DNA from: Anisodus tanguticus
Lineage: Eukaryota; Streptophyta; Magnoliopsida; Solanales; Solanaceae
NCBI GenBank assembly: GCA_034509755.1
Contig: CM067550.1
Span: 10,347,001 to 10,411,000, forward strand
Direction of reading: 5' to 3'
DNA length: 64,000 nt
Made by a program: the position numbers and the translations under genes. This document shows positions 21,449 to 32,344 of the stretch, one piece after another (positions within the stretch are counted from its first letter, which is position 1; each line of letters starts with the position of its first letter). The notes under the pieces were generated by a model. It saw nothing but the letters and a program-made list of their open reading frames with translations, did not search any database and had not been told where the DNA came from.

Positions 21449-24243
21449 CAATGGCGGAGGTTAACAGGGGATGGGAGGGGGGGGGGGGGGGGGGGCTATG
21501 GCCTCCCTCAATTTTTTTTTAATATAACTCAAAATACACATATGTTTGGTCCCAATTCCCCAAATCGCAGAATTCAGAAAGCCTTAAGCCCCTTAATAGC
21601 AGAAAACCTTAAGCCCCCAAATCGCAGAAAACACTAAGCGGCTAAGCCCCAATTCATTGCCGCCTTCAATCCCAGCAAAGACCAGCTGTCTATGCCACTT
21701 TTGGTGAGTTCAAGGAAGCATCCTCGACATTCGTCGCCTCAGTCGCTGCTCCACAATAGGTAATCTCTCAAATGTCCATATATTTGGGATACAAAACACA
21801 AAAACTCCAATTTTCTGCATTTAATCATCTTCTTCGTCCAAATTTATGTATTTTTTTTATAAAAAAAAGGTGATAGTGATTGGGGGATGAATACGTTTTT
21901 TGAATAGTTTCAATTTTTTCTTATTCGTATATATTTTTTAAAATTCTGATGTAACTAAGGCAAAACATTGATTACTTCAAAGGGAATACACATATCAATT
22001 TTTTCTTATCCAGTTCGCTTTTAGTTTATAGTTTGCTCGCAGAAACAGATTAATGCTTTTAGTTTATGTTTGTTTCTTTGATAATTGATTTTTGTATTTT
22101 TTTGGAGTGGTAGTTGATACGATGGTCCAACTTAGGAAAATTGATGCATTTTTCAAGAGGAAAGCTTCCAACAAAGATGAAAATTGTATAGCTTCAACAT
22201 CGACACTTGAAAAGCACCATTCCGATGATCAAACGGTTCAACTGGATGAGCAACCTTGCAAGATTCAAAAAGTCACCATGGATGAATTTGATGCCAATTG
22301 TTTAGAACGTGACCCCGGAAAGCGTCCCCAAATTTGGGAATATCCAGTCAATCGAAGAGATGAAGTTCGAAGAGCTTATCTCAATTGGGGTCCCTATCAA
22401 TGTCAAGTTGAAAAGTATTCCCTCAATAGAGATAAGCATCCAAGGCGATTTCAAGCATCTTGGTTCAAAATTTTTCCTTTACGGCTAGAGTACTCACCGA
22501 CTAATGATGTTGCTTATTGTTTGCTTTGTTACTTGTTCAATAAAAAGCCAAGTGGGCATCCTAGAGCTAATGTCTTTATTAGAAAAAGGATTTAAAGCAT
22601 GGAAAAAGGTCAATGATGGGAAAAGTTGTGCTTTGCTTAATCATATTGGTGAAAGTCCGTGTTCGTCTCACAATAATGCATTGAAATTTTCTCAAGACTT
22701 GTTCAATCAGTCTATGCACATCAGAAATGTCCTTAACGTGCAGAGTTTCGATCAAATTAGCAAAAAATATATTTCGTCTCAAGAGCTCTATTGATTCAAT
22801 TCGTTGGCTCACGTTTCAAGCTTGTGCTTTTAGAGGCCATGACGAATCACTGGGAGCAAAAAATAGAGGTAACTTTCTTGAAATGATCAAACTCTTAGCG
22901 TCATATAATGATGAACTTGCAAAAGTAGTGCTAGAGAAATTTTCCTTATTCATGATTTCTTTTCAAACTTGACTTTTGTTGTCAATATTATATGTTCCTC
23001 TAGTAAGCGTCATGATGAGCTGCAAGCTGTCAAATTAGAGGAGATATCACTTTTGTTAGAGATTGGTGAACTTGATAGTGGTAAGGACAAAATCAGATAG
23101 GCACTTTGAAACGAGCTGGAGATACTCGTTGGAGCTCACATTTTTCTTCTGTTTGTAGTAAGATAAATATGCATGATGCAACTTGTGTGGTTCTTCAAAA
23201 TATAAGGAAAAATGGGCCAACTTACACTCAACGAGGGGATGCTAATGCTGCTTATATGATTATGAATTCATTTGAGTTCATATTGATTTTGCACATGATG
23301 AAAGAGATTACGGGACTTACAAATTGTCTATGTCAAGCTTTACAACAGAAATCCCAAGATATACTTAATACTATACATTTAGTCAGCACTACAAAAATAT
23401 TAATTCAGAAGTTGAGAGATGAAGGATGGGATCAATTATTGAAAAATGTGACATTATTTGTGAACAACATGATATTGATTCTCCTGATTGTAATGATGTT
23501 TATACAGAGTGTCAAGGGCGTGCTCGTCATCAGAAGGATCACATCACAGTGGGTCAACATTTTAGAGTGAATCTCTTTTGTGTTACTATTGATCAACAAT
23601 TGCAGGAATTGAATCACAGGTTTAATGTTCAAACAATGGAGATTTTGAGCCTAAGCAATAGTTTGATTCCTAAAGATATTTAGGAAGCATTTAATATGGA
23701 TGATATATGTGCTCTTGTAGAAAAATTATATCCAGTAGATTTTAGTGAGCAAGAGAAAACAAATTTGAGATTTCAACTTCAACACTTTATCCTTGAGGCT
23801 GTTAGTCATCCAAAATTGAATAACTTGTCAACTATGTCTGAATTGTGTGAAGCTTTGGAAAAAACAGGGAAGGCAAATACATATTACTTGATTGACCGGA
23901 TAATCCGCCTTATCTAACTCTTCCTGTTTCTACGGCAACAACAGAAAGATCATTTTCAGCAATGAAGATAATCAAGACAAGGTTGCGTAATAAGATAGAG
24001 GATGAATTTCTTGCTGACAATATGATGGTTTATATTGAAAAAGAGATAGCTGAAAGCTTTAACTTTGATGCAATTATTAATGATTTCAAGTCTTTAAAAG
24101 AACGAAATACGGCGTTCCTTTTATATATTATATTTTTGTTGTGGTGATGTTATTTTGAATCTTTGATAAAATTATATTTTGTTCTTATAATATTTTTGTT
24201 AGTAGTTCCCGCCCCTTAATATTTTGGGCAAGATCCGCCACTG
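21449..24243 (+). mobile_element. hAT transposon with perfect 8-bp target duplication
   Basis: Begins CAATGGCGGAGG and ends GATCCGCCACTG, the CAGTGGCGGA-type hAT terminus in inverted orientation. ATGACATC stands on both sides (21441-21448 and 24244-24251). The element is 2,795 bp and carries a broken transposase gene in plus orientation. A 19-nt G tract (21477-21495) lies just inside the left end. Confidence 0.93.
22122..24147 (+). pseudogene. hAT transposase (TTF zinc finger/DUF4371/hAT dimerisation type), decayed
   Basis: Start chosen at MVQLRKIDAFFKRK. It continues with RDPGKRPQIWEYPVNRRDE, a TTF-type zinc finger (HPRRFQASWFKIFP, then DVAYCLLCYLF), frame change near 22590, FKAWKKVNDGKSCALLNHIG, IDSIRWLTFQACAFRGHDES, then loss of about 170 aa after 22950, which removes the first catalytic region. 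It resumes at NIICSSSKRHDELQA, stop near 23097, KRAGDTRWSSHF, ALQQKSQDILN, and ends with the dimerisation segment TTERSFSAMKIIKTRLRNKI. Frame changes occur near 22590, 22795, 22970, 23450, 23680 and 23900. It is related to the ZMYM1-like proteins of plants and cannot make a working transposase. Confidence 0.9.
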
Positions 24244-24925
24244 ATGACATCTTAATCACATGTAATGATGATCAGGAAATACAATAACTCAAATTATTTC
24301 TCAGTTCAGAGTTTAAAATCAAGGATTTGGGAGACACTCACTACTTCTTAGACATGGAAATACTAAGGGAACAAGAAGGTTACATTATAAGTCAGAGGAA
24401 ATTCACCTTGGACTTGTTATCTGAGTTTGATTGCTCCCATCTGGCAAAAGTCACTTCACCACTTGATCCTGCGCAGGAATTACATGAAAATGATCAATCT
24501 TTGCTATCAAATCCAACTATATACATACACTTAGTTGGTAAATTGAATTACCTTACCCATACAAGACCGGATCTATCATTTTCTCTACTCAAACTGAGTC
24601 AATTCATGCAGAACCCTACTACTTCTTACTTCTCTGCTGCTCTGAGGGTTGTAAAGTATCTATCTTTGGACCCGGGTCAAGGTATTTTTCTCTCTTCTAC
24701 ACCATCTTTCTCTTTGAACCGGGTCAAGTTATTTCAATCTGGTCTCATATCACTATCATTTCTACCATCGAAGCTTCAATTAACAGGTATCTTCACCAAG
24801 CCTTTATCTAGGGTTTATCATCAACAAATTAGGCGTTTCTTCTCTCCCATCCAATTTGAGAGGGAAAATCATCTCAAAATGACAATGGAAGTGTGGTTCA
24901 GTCTCAAGAAGATGAGACACGATTG
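24244..24925 (+). pseudogene. copia RT/RNase H remnant, right of the hAT insertion
   Basis: Starts inside the RT catalytic box: the target repeat plus flank reads GATGACATCTTAATC (DDILI), then SSEFKIKDLGDTHYFLDME, SQRKFTLDLLSEF, GKLNYLTHTRPDLSFSL. After SLDPGQGIFLSS most of RNase H is missing and reading resumes at QLTGIFTKPLS, the polyprotein end. A TAA near 24285 interrupts the first part. Confidence 0.88.
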
Positions 24926-25495
24926 AAAGAGACAAAGCTTTGTTCTCTGGATATATTGGAGAAGAAGAATGAAGGTAAGATGCGGACAGCTCAATTGGTT
25001 TAAGGGAATTTGGAGCAAACAAGTATCGAAGTAGTTTCGAGGCCCTTGTGCGCGCACTTGTCTAAACTTTGAAATCAATTGATTCATCATGATTTAATTC
25101 ATTCACAAATCTGTCGGATCGGGTGTGGGGCTCGGGAGATTCCACCTTTTGGAGCAAAGAATGAAGTTAAAAGCTTAACGTACAATGGGGCCACGGACAA
25201 AGATAAGGTGTCTTGGGCAAACATCTGGCCCAACAAACAATTAGGATATTTCAGCAGATTATGCAGAGGCCCAACAAAGATAATACAAAGGCATTGACAT
25301 TGTGTAAATAAAGGATCCAATGGATGATTCTTCTAGAAATTGTATAGGTGTATAAAATCAGTTATATGTAGTTGTAGGTTGTTAGCTAATTATTTTATTT
25401 ATATTTACACTTAGTCCCTAGTCTAGAATTATATATATACATGTAAAGGTTGAACAATGAAATACAATGATAAATTTCTAAATTCAGTCTTCAAT
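24860..25495 (+). repeat. Probable 3' LTR of the copia remnant, interrupted by a SINE
   Basis: Follows the end of pol and the purine tract GAGAGGGA. The right part (ATATATATACATGTAAAGGTTG...TCAGTCTTCA) has the look of a copia LTR U5. Neither end could be fixed, because no second copy is present. Confidence 0.4.
24979..25156 (+). mobile_element. tRNA-headed SINE (Solanaceae type) with target duplication
   Basis: Reads GGACAGCTCAATTGGTTTAA (box A-like), then CTTTGAAATCAATTGATTCA, CTGTCGGATCGGGTGTGGGG and GAGATTCCACCTTTT. The same text occurs inverted at 62965-63200. Flanks AAGAATGAAGGTAA (24965-24978) and AAGAATGAAGTTAA (25157-25170) form a 14-bp duplication with one change. Confidence 0.75.
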
Positions 25496-26586
25496 TTTTT
25501 TCACTAACAAAAAATGACAAAACACATTTTGTTGGGTTGTAGCTCAATAGAGTGAGTGAAGTTTATATGGCTCTAGAAAGCTAGGAGAGGCATTAGAAAG
25601 GACAAAGAATGAAGGCCCAAGGCCGGTAAAGTGAATGAATAATCTCTTAAAAACTCATTTAATCGTGAAAGCTAAAACTTTAACAAGTGTCAATTGAATC
25701 ATCATCCTAGAGTCTTTCTTTATCATCTTGTTGATTGATTGTTTCATTTTACTTCCATTATTATTTAGTGTTCAACTCAAAACATTAAGATGCCTTGGTG
25801 TTATGTGGTCATGTGGTGTGCGACGCCGGCAAAGAAGCAGTTGTAAAGACATACGCTAATGTAATTAGCTAATCACAAAAAGCTTATGAGTGGATTTCTT
25901 TCAAAAGGTTAATTTTCGTGTGTAGTAGCTATGTCAGAATTAGTTAAAGGTATTCAATGTTTAATATACTACTGCTTATTGGGTAGAGTGCGGAACTTAA
26001 ATGACCTGAAAAGTAGGGCTTTGAACTAAAATATCTCATACAAAAAAAACGTCTAATAAGTACCTTTTGCACAAAAGGAGTTAACACTTAACTGTACAAA
26101 AGAAATTCTGTAACGGCGCAATTAACTCCTTTTGCGCATGAATTCCCTGCGCAATAGGCGTATATGAATTTTCCCCTACATTTTGTATAATTTCAAACTT
26201 TGAAATTCACGTTTTTCCATACTTTGACCAAAGATTAGTTATGTCTCAAAACTCCGGAATGTCATTATTTTATATAGAACTTGATATATTTTTCTGCGAA
26301 CAATAATGTAGACTCAATATATCAAGGATACCTAAATGTTTGGATCGTCTGTTTTAGGGGTTGTAAAGTGTCCGGAGTAAGTTTTGTTTGGAAACTTGTT
26401 ATCATTAGGTTTAAGTGTTTTATTTTTTAAGGTTTTGATTTACGCATTTTATTATTTAGTCAAGACATTACTTTATTTCGAATATGTCGAGATTTTTTTC
26501 ATAATTAATTTAGAACGCCGCACGAGTTACGATAATTAAGAAAATAATATGAAAAATATAATATTATCTTAAAATGTACAACTTAA
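25496..26586. other. Intergenic, no gene recognised
   Basis: AT-rich. It contains a short GCGC-bearing inverted motif near 26120-26160 (AACTCCTTTTGCGCATGAAT), but no coding region or boundary could be supported. Confidence 0.5.
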
Positions 26587-28300
26587 TTACATATACACAA
26601 TTACTAATGGGTCCCATATGTAGGAGCCTTCATGAGGCCTAAGGTGATCCCCACAACCCCCACCACCCTCGCCATCATCTCCATTCCCCCTTTCTCCTTT
26701 TAATAGCAGGACACTCCAAGCCATGACCATCCGCCACCATTTTTTCCTTGCCGTCCTTCTTCGGTGTCCGGACCATGACGTGCACATGACCGCCTTTAAC
26801 TGGCATGATCGGAATCAACTTGTTGGGATTAGTAGGGTCAAAATCATCAACATCATCCTCATGTGGAGACGGATCCACAGACGCTGAAGGATGAACCTGA
26901 AATAATATATAAACAATTAATATTAATTTTAATTTAGATTTAATACATTATCTTTTGATAAAAAATCAAACTTGTCGATGGGCTCCTGAGCGGGCTCTTG
27001 AATGGCTGGAGCCGTAGTCTGAGCCGAAGCCGTAGCTGGATTTGGAGTTGGAGCTGGATCCTAAGATACGAAAAAATATGAAATAATTAGTATAAGTATT
27101 TTAATTTGTTAAAAGTAAGTATTTTAAACACTTACCTCTAGGCTATAAAAAATGTCAAAGTCTATGAATGATAAGTCGTACTCCAGCTCCTTGCCATCCT
27201 GTAGATCACGAACTGGTCACTCACCCTGTAGATCACGAACTGAAGGTTGCGCAGACATTGATGCCTCATATGAATCCCAATCTGTGATATAAAAATAACA
27301 GCGTCGACGTATATAGAAGTGTCGATGTTCGGTAAGAAGGCGACGGGCGGCGTTGACAGATGCTGCTGGGCTGGAGCAGGAATGGTAGCATGCTCGTTAG
27401 GCTCATCTACTAGACAGAGGCCTCCACTGCCACCACCTCGGCCATGGTCCCCTCAGCCACGATCCTCTCGGCCATCAGCCTCACGACCACCAGCCCCTCG
27501 ACCACTATCCCCTTTGGCCCCACCCCCTCTACAACCCCCCTTCTACTACCATCACCTCTATCACCACCGCTTCCATGACCACGACCATGACCACGACCAT
27601 CTGATGCTTGATACAGTTTCTCTGGAACACGCTCATACATACGTTTGACCTTTTGTGATTATTGGATACCCAACTCGGCTACCTAAAATATCTGGGCAGC
27701 AAATCCCGTTGTCTCGAGGATAGCCATATGCTCCATGCCTAACCGGCGTACCGCTTGTACGGTCAGTAGTTGCATTTATTCGCAAATATTAATAATTGAA
27801 TAAATTTGTAACGCATTAATTAAGATGATTAATTAAATTTAAGTGCGGTAAACTTACCAATACCTCATATTGTTCCGCTAGTGATGCATATCCTCGGTCA
27901 TCTAGATCACGTCTCTCGGGGTTGCTAATCAGGCTGCGTGTGATCTGCCGGTACCACTCCATGTAAATATGGGTCGGAGTCATATGTTCGACCACGTATA
28001 GTGGTTGTGATCATAAATAACTGGCTCAGGTATATTTTGTACATGCCCAAACTGTCGTAAGACGCAGTGGGGCACGTGATCCTCAACGATCTCCAAGTGT
28101 ATCAATGGACACCGTGACACCCACTCGGGCTCACCAACCCTGCAAAACGTCGGTAACTGATCCAAAAACTGAACATACGACCTTCATATAAAAAGCTGTA
28201 AAAAATGACCCCAAATTAGTAAATAATAAAGACAAAAATAGTAAAAAAAAGAAGATAATAATGTAAAATCAAACAAACTTACTATGTCCTCCGTCATATA
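26587..28300 (-). pseudogene. Plant-mobile-domain (MAIN-like/PP7 long-form type) gene, decayed
   Basis: Minus-strand pieces in order: LPTFCRVGEPEWVSRCPLIH and VLRQFGHVQNIPEP (28165 on), HYTWSN, frame change, THIYMEWYRQITRSLI...EQYEVL ending at a GT donor (27858); then VRRLGMEHMAILETTGFAAQ, KRMYERVPEKLYQAS and a Gly-rich GRGHGRGHG tail (to about 27410); DLSFIDFDIFYSLE (about 27135); a Pro/Ala/Thr exon (about 26970-27060); DPTNPNKLIPIMPVKGGHVH (about 26830). Stops: TGA after SNI, TAG after AAQIF, TAA in IQ*SQK, TGA in QGE*PVRD. The N-terminal half is absent. Plant mobile domains occur both in host proteins and in transposons. Substrate and role are unknown; this copy is not functional. Confidence 0.75.
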
Positions 28301-28333
28301 ATCTAGTTGATCCCTGAACAGAAGAATACTGTG

Positions 28334-28406
28334 ATGCGTATCCACATCTCGGGACTGTGGCGTATCCATATCTCGGGACTGTGGTGCGTATCCACATCTC
28401 GGGACA
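28334..28406. repeat. About 25-bp tandem repeat, three copies
   Basis: The phrase TCCACATCTCGGGACTGTGG, with TCCATATCTCGGGAC in the middle unit, is repeated about three times upstream (in minus sense) of the plant-mobile-domain remnant. Confidence 0.75.
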
Positions 28407-28773
28407 TGCCTCCCGTGCATCTCCGCGCGTAGGACATGCCATCAGCAATGAAATCAGGTTGAGGGTGCCACTTCAACTTCAAAATTTTGAAAAAAGTGAA
28501 AAAATATTTGATTTTCATGTCAAACTCCTCCTAAAGACCAACCCATTTGAAGGACAAATCGCACAATTTCTTCGTTTAAAAAAAGGAGGAAAAATAAAGG
28601 AAGGAGAATTAACGGAGTGCGTGCAATTAAGGCATTGATGAACTCGGTGGAGTCGGATCCTTTCCCACCCGAACTCGAGTAATGACCCAGACCCACAGCT
28701 TCCGCCCCATTTCCCTGTAGATGAAACCCTAATTAGTTTTTTGGGTGAATTGACACGAAAAGGCAGAAGGAAG

Positions 28774-31700
28774 ATGACTTTGTCGCTATCGAAAATCGGC
28801 AATGTGTTACCCTTCTCCAGGCTCTTCAGGTAATTAATTCTACATCTAATTCCGTGCGTCAGAATCTATGAGTTTAGTAAAGTATAGTTGGGTCTAGGCA
28901 GAGATTGAGCTAGAATTTTGAGTTTATGAATTCTGCATTCTAGAAACGTAGCTTACTACTACAACAACAACAACATACCCAGTGTAATACCACAAGTGGG
29001 GTCTGTGAAGGGTTTCCAATAGACCTCGGCTCAAAATAAAACAATAACAAAGCATGTCAAATAGGAAAAAAGAAACAGTAACTACAACAAAATAATATGC
29101 TAAGCAGAGAACAAGAAACAGTAAATAATAACAGAATTCAAAAGATAAGAAACTACAGGAGAAATTATTCTTATTACATATTAAGTGAATTTTTAAACAA
29201 AAATACAGTGTTTGAGCCAAAGCTACTGGAGCGAGACTCCGCTCCTAGTTCTAGGCTGGGATAAAGGAGGAGGGTTGCTGTAACTTGAAATTTAGAGTTA
29301 AAAAGTAGTCTTAACTTGATGAATCTTTGATTACTGAAATATTTAGCATTGGAAGGAAATGAACCTAATAGAGATGAATGAATTCAAGGGATTCATATAG
29401 TTGGGTCTGCTTAATTTGGATACTAGATTGATATATAGGCTTTGAAATCTTATTTTTTCATTTTTCTTGACAAGTCTGTATTTGGGGTTCCTTGACAACT
29501 GTTTTTTGATTTGTTAGTTCCTTGACCACTGTTTTCTGGTAATGTCTTTGATTTCTCTTGAAAGTTTGGAACCAATTAAAGTTTCTATCTTAAGGGTGTG
29601 TTTGGTATGGAGGAAAACATACCAAAATGTTTTGGAAAATAAGTTCTTAAAAATGAGAAAAATGACTTCCCTGATGGAAGTAGGAAAAACAAGTTCTATA
29701 AGTGATATTCCAAGTTCATTATCTCTTCCCCACCCACCTAACACCCCTGAACCCCCACTCCCCACCCCATCCCACCCTCATAATGCTCTGCTAAATTACA
29801 TATAGATGGTCTTGGGATAATATTACTTTGCTTACTTACCAAACACTAGAAAATAGGTAAGAAACTCACTTGTTTTCCAAGAAAACATTTTACTTCATAC
29901 CAAACATACCCTTAACCTTTTTCTGTTTTTATTTTTGCAGCGAGCATCTCTATTCCCTTATAGTATTTTCAGCTTTATTTTCTACACTAACTGTAACTAG
30001 TATTCTGGTGAAATTGAGAAAAAGTCTCATTTTGAAGCTCTGTGAAGTATTTTCTCTCTGTGATATCCTGTTCATGTTGTACTGGATTTGCTGATCACGT
30101 TATTCTCTTTGATGGTTGTACTGCATTTTTAGCTGTATTTGGTTACATTTTTCTGAGATTTGCTGAAGTATATTCAGCCCAATTCATGTACACAATTTGT
30201 AAAGACTTTCCTGCATGAGTTTTCCTCTGTATTTTCTGTTTGAAAAGCCAAAGAAAGCAACATAAGAGACTTGAGAATTAAATGAGCCCCAATGTTGCCA
30301 AATAGATTCAGAGGATTCGTATGGGCAATTCCAACTAGTGTGCGATGGAGGCATAGTTGATTGATAGATGTTGGCTACGAGCTTCATCTGATTTTAAATT
30401 TTGATCCTTATATCTTGTGGGACTTGAGTTTGAGCCCTTATCGCGGTCTCTTAGCGCATTGTTCCATATATTATAATGTTTAAGCAACTAATCAACAAAG
30501 ATAGAACATTTTAGAGCTAGTTCTCCAATACATGGCCTTGTAAATGGTCAAAGTGTTAGCACCAAGGGTGTGACTTAGTGGTTAATGAAGTTGATTGAGA
30601 ACCATGAAGTCTCAGGTTAGGGGTGCAAAAACATTAAGTGAATTCTTCCCATATGTCCAAGACTTGGTGGACAGAGTTACTGGTACCTGTGTTGGTGGGA
30701 GGTAGCGGATAACCCGTGGAATTAGTCGATGTGACACAAGCTGACCCTGATACCAGGGTTATAGAAAATAGATGGTCAAAGTGTTGGAGTCAGAGGCGGA
30801 CCCAGGATTTTAAGATGACGGGGGCACCATCAAAGGAAGATGCACATTAGTCGAAGCATCGATTTCAAATCCTGGGTCCGTCTTTAATCACAATGTCATG
30901 CAACACCGCATTATTAGAAAATTTTGTTAAACACCCATAGAATCGATGTAAAATAATTATAAATGAAATGACATAATTGTTTAAAGCTCGCTCGCCGGCC
31001 TGGTGGTTTGGTCTAAGTTAATACAGATTAGGTTCCCTGTTCAAAACCTCCCAGCAACACGTTTTGTTTCTTTTTTTTAACTATCAACTTAAAAGAAATG
31101 TTGTAGTGCGGACTCGAACTTGGGTCACGCACTTACACTCAGGGAGCCAAGGGGTACACTGACCAATTGACCCACTCCAGCAGATATGTTTGAGGTCCTC
31201 TTAAAATATATGGTAGTTCTTCAAGGTATATACAAATACAAAGTTTTTTCGGAAGTTAACGGGGGCACGTGCCCCCCACCCCACCATAGAGGTCCGCCCC
31301 TGGTTGGAGTTATATCTTACAGAAACCAATGTTTGTGGCAGTTTAATTATATAACACTAGATTCTTTTCCTTTTTGGTTGAGAGGAGGTCAATTTTTCTG
31401 GTAGAATTACGTTAGTTAGTTCATTTGATATTGGAAGAGTAAGTGAAATTTTGGAGCTTGTCAAACTCTTGAGAATTACGGAATTGTCTTATCAGGAAAC
31501 AATAAACTGTTGTTTTTATTTAACATGACCTTTGGAGTTTTTTCCGGTTCTTTGTTATTAAGTAGTGATTGAAGAGTAGCTATTTAAATGCAGACTAATA
31601 GGAGCGTGCGCTTTAAGCACTCTTCAATTGGATTGTCATAATTTGCTCTTATAGACCAGAATGAGACACAGAGCTCAAATGGTTGATAATGAGTTTCTAC

Positions 31701-31943
31701 GACTTCAGCATTTCTTTAAGCCTTCCACATTTTGGTGCTTGTTTTAACAGGCAACTGGAGCTGGATATGGAAACTGTAGTTAAGGTACTACAACCTGGTC
31801 CACTGGGCATTGTGGAACACAAATTTTCTGCTGAGGAAATACATAAAGCCAGTGATACTGTTAAGCAGGCAGTGAGTAATTGGCGAAGGCAGGCTAACAT
31901 TGAGAAACATAGCCCCATCATGAAAGATTTTATCGATGTATGA
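28774..31943 (+). CDS. Two-exon gene for a conserved 82-aa plant protein, probably organellar
   Basis: Exon 1 is 28774-28829 (MTLSLSKIGNVLPFSRLF plus 2 nt of an Arg codon, GT donor at 28830). Exon 2 is 31751-31943 after TTTTAACAG; the joined codon is AGG. The second exon reads ETVVKVLQPGPLGIVEHKFS and ends KDFIDV. Total 82 aa with no break. The short basic, hydroxylated N-terminus without acids suggests mitochondrial targeting, an inference only. I remember the LQPGPLGI(V/I)EHKFSAEEI core from uncharacterised plant proteins; no function is known to me. The 2.9-kb intron holds two SINEs, a Tourist-like MITE and a hAT-type MITE. The stop lies 400 bp from the convergent ndhT stop. Confidence 0.82.
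28956..29034 (-). mobile_element. TS-type SINE with internal deletion, in the intron of the 82-aa gene
   Basis: ACTACAACAACAACAACATA at the left is the complement of the SINE's TTG tail. CCCAGTGTAATACCACAAGT and TTGAGCCGAGG (complement, right end) belong to the 3' part and the 5' part. The middle CTCTACC...CTCCCC section is missing. It interrupts an older repeat shared with 8222-8500. Confidence 0.8.
29594..29911. mobile_element. Tourist-like MITE in the intron of the 82-aa gene
   Basis: Begins GGGTGTGTTTGGTATGGAGG and ends TTCATACCAAACATACCC, flanked by TTAA on both sides (29590-29593 and 29912-29915). Its ends match the MITE at 4503-4886. Confidence 0.8.
30558..30771 (+). mobile_element. 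tRNA-headed SINE (SolS-like) with 14-bp target duplication
   Basis: AGGGTGTGACTTAGTGGTTA is a box A-like start and AAGTCTCAGGTTAGGGGTGC the decayed box B. The body contains CAAGACTTGGTGGACAGAGT and CCGTGGAATTAGTCGATGTG, known to me from Solanaceae SINEs. ATGGTCAAAGTGTT flanks it at 30544-30557 and 30772-30785. Confidence 0.85.
30791..31302. mobile_element. Non-autonomous hAT element (512 bp), perfect 8-bp duplication
   Basis: Starts CAGAGGCGGACCCAGG and ends GAGGTCCGCCCCTG; the last 12 bp are inverted repeats with one mismatch. GTTGGAGT stands at 30783-30790 and 31303-31310. It landed at the edge of the neighbouring SINE's target repeat. It carries two tRNA-like segments facing each other (see findings) and no transposase. 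Confidence 0.9.
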
Positions 31944-32344
31944 GAGAATTGTTTCTTCATTTTCTATCAATAATCTCATGAAACGACAATAATGTAAATC
32001 TGTAAGATCAATAGAAATAAACTTTAGTTATGTTTATGACAAGCTCCAGTCGTTCTGTTTCCCAACCCAATCCAATTGCAATATGAACCATGTTATTTTT
32101 TTGCCATTCTCTTTTAACATCATTTTTGGTAAGGTTAAGCTAAATCAGACATTTGAATACAATTGAATGGTGTAGCAAATATTTTACTCAATACATGCTT
32201 TGACTATTTATTAATTCTAAGTTTATTGACATCTTTGCACGGTAACTTATTCAAGAAACTCGAAGAAAGTCATGTAGTGTATTGACAGTATAGAATGTTA
32301 TTGTTGTATAATGCATTAAGCTATTGTATGGATAGTTGTTCCTG

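Noticed and set aside
27319..27648. Pro/His-rich plus-strand frame
   Set aside because: It is the antisense shadow of the Gly/Arg/His-rich tail of the minus-strand plant-mobile-domain remnant.
31683..31750. Upstream extension of exon 2 of the 82-aa gene (MIMSFYDFSISLSLPHFG)
   Set aside because: It lies in the intron before a good TTTTAACAG acceptor. The first exon at 28774 joins in frame and gives the expected short N-terminus.
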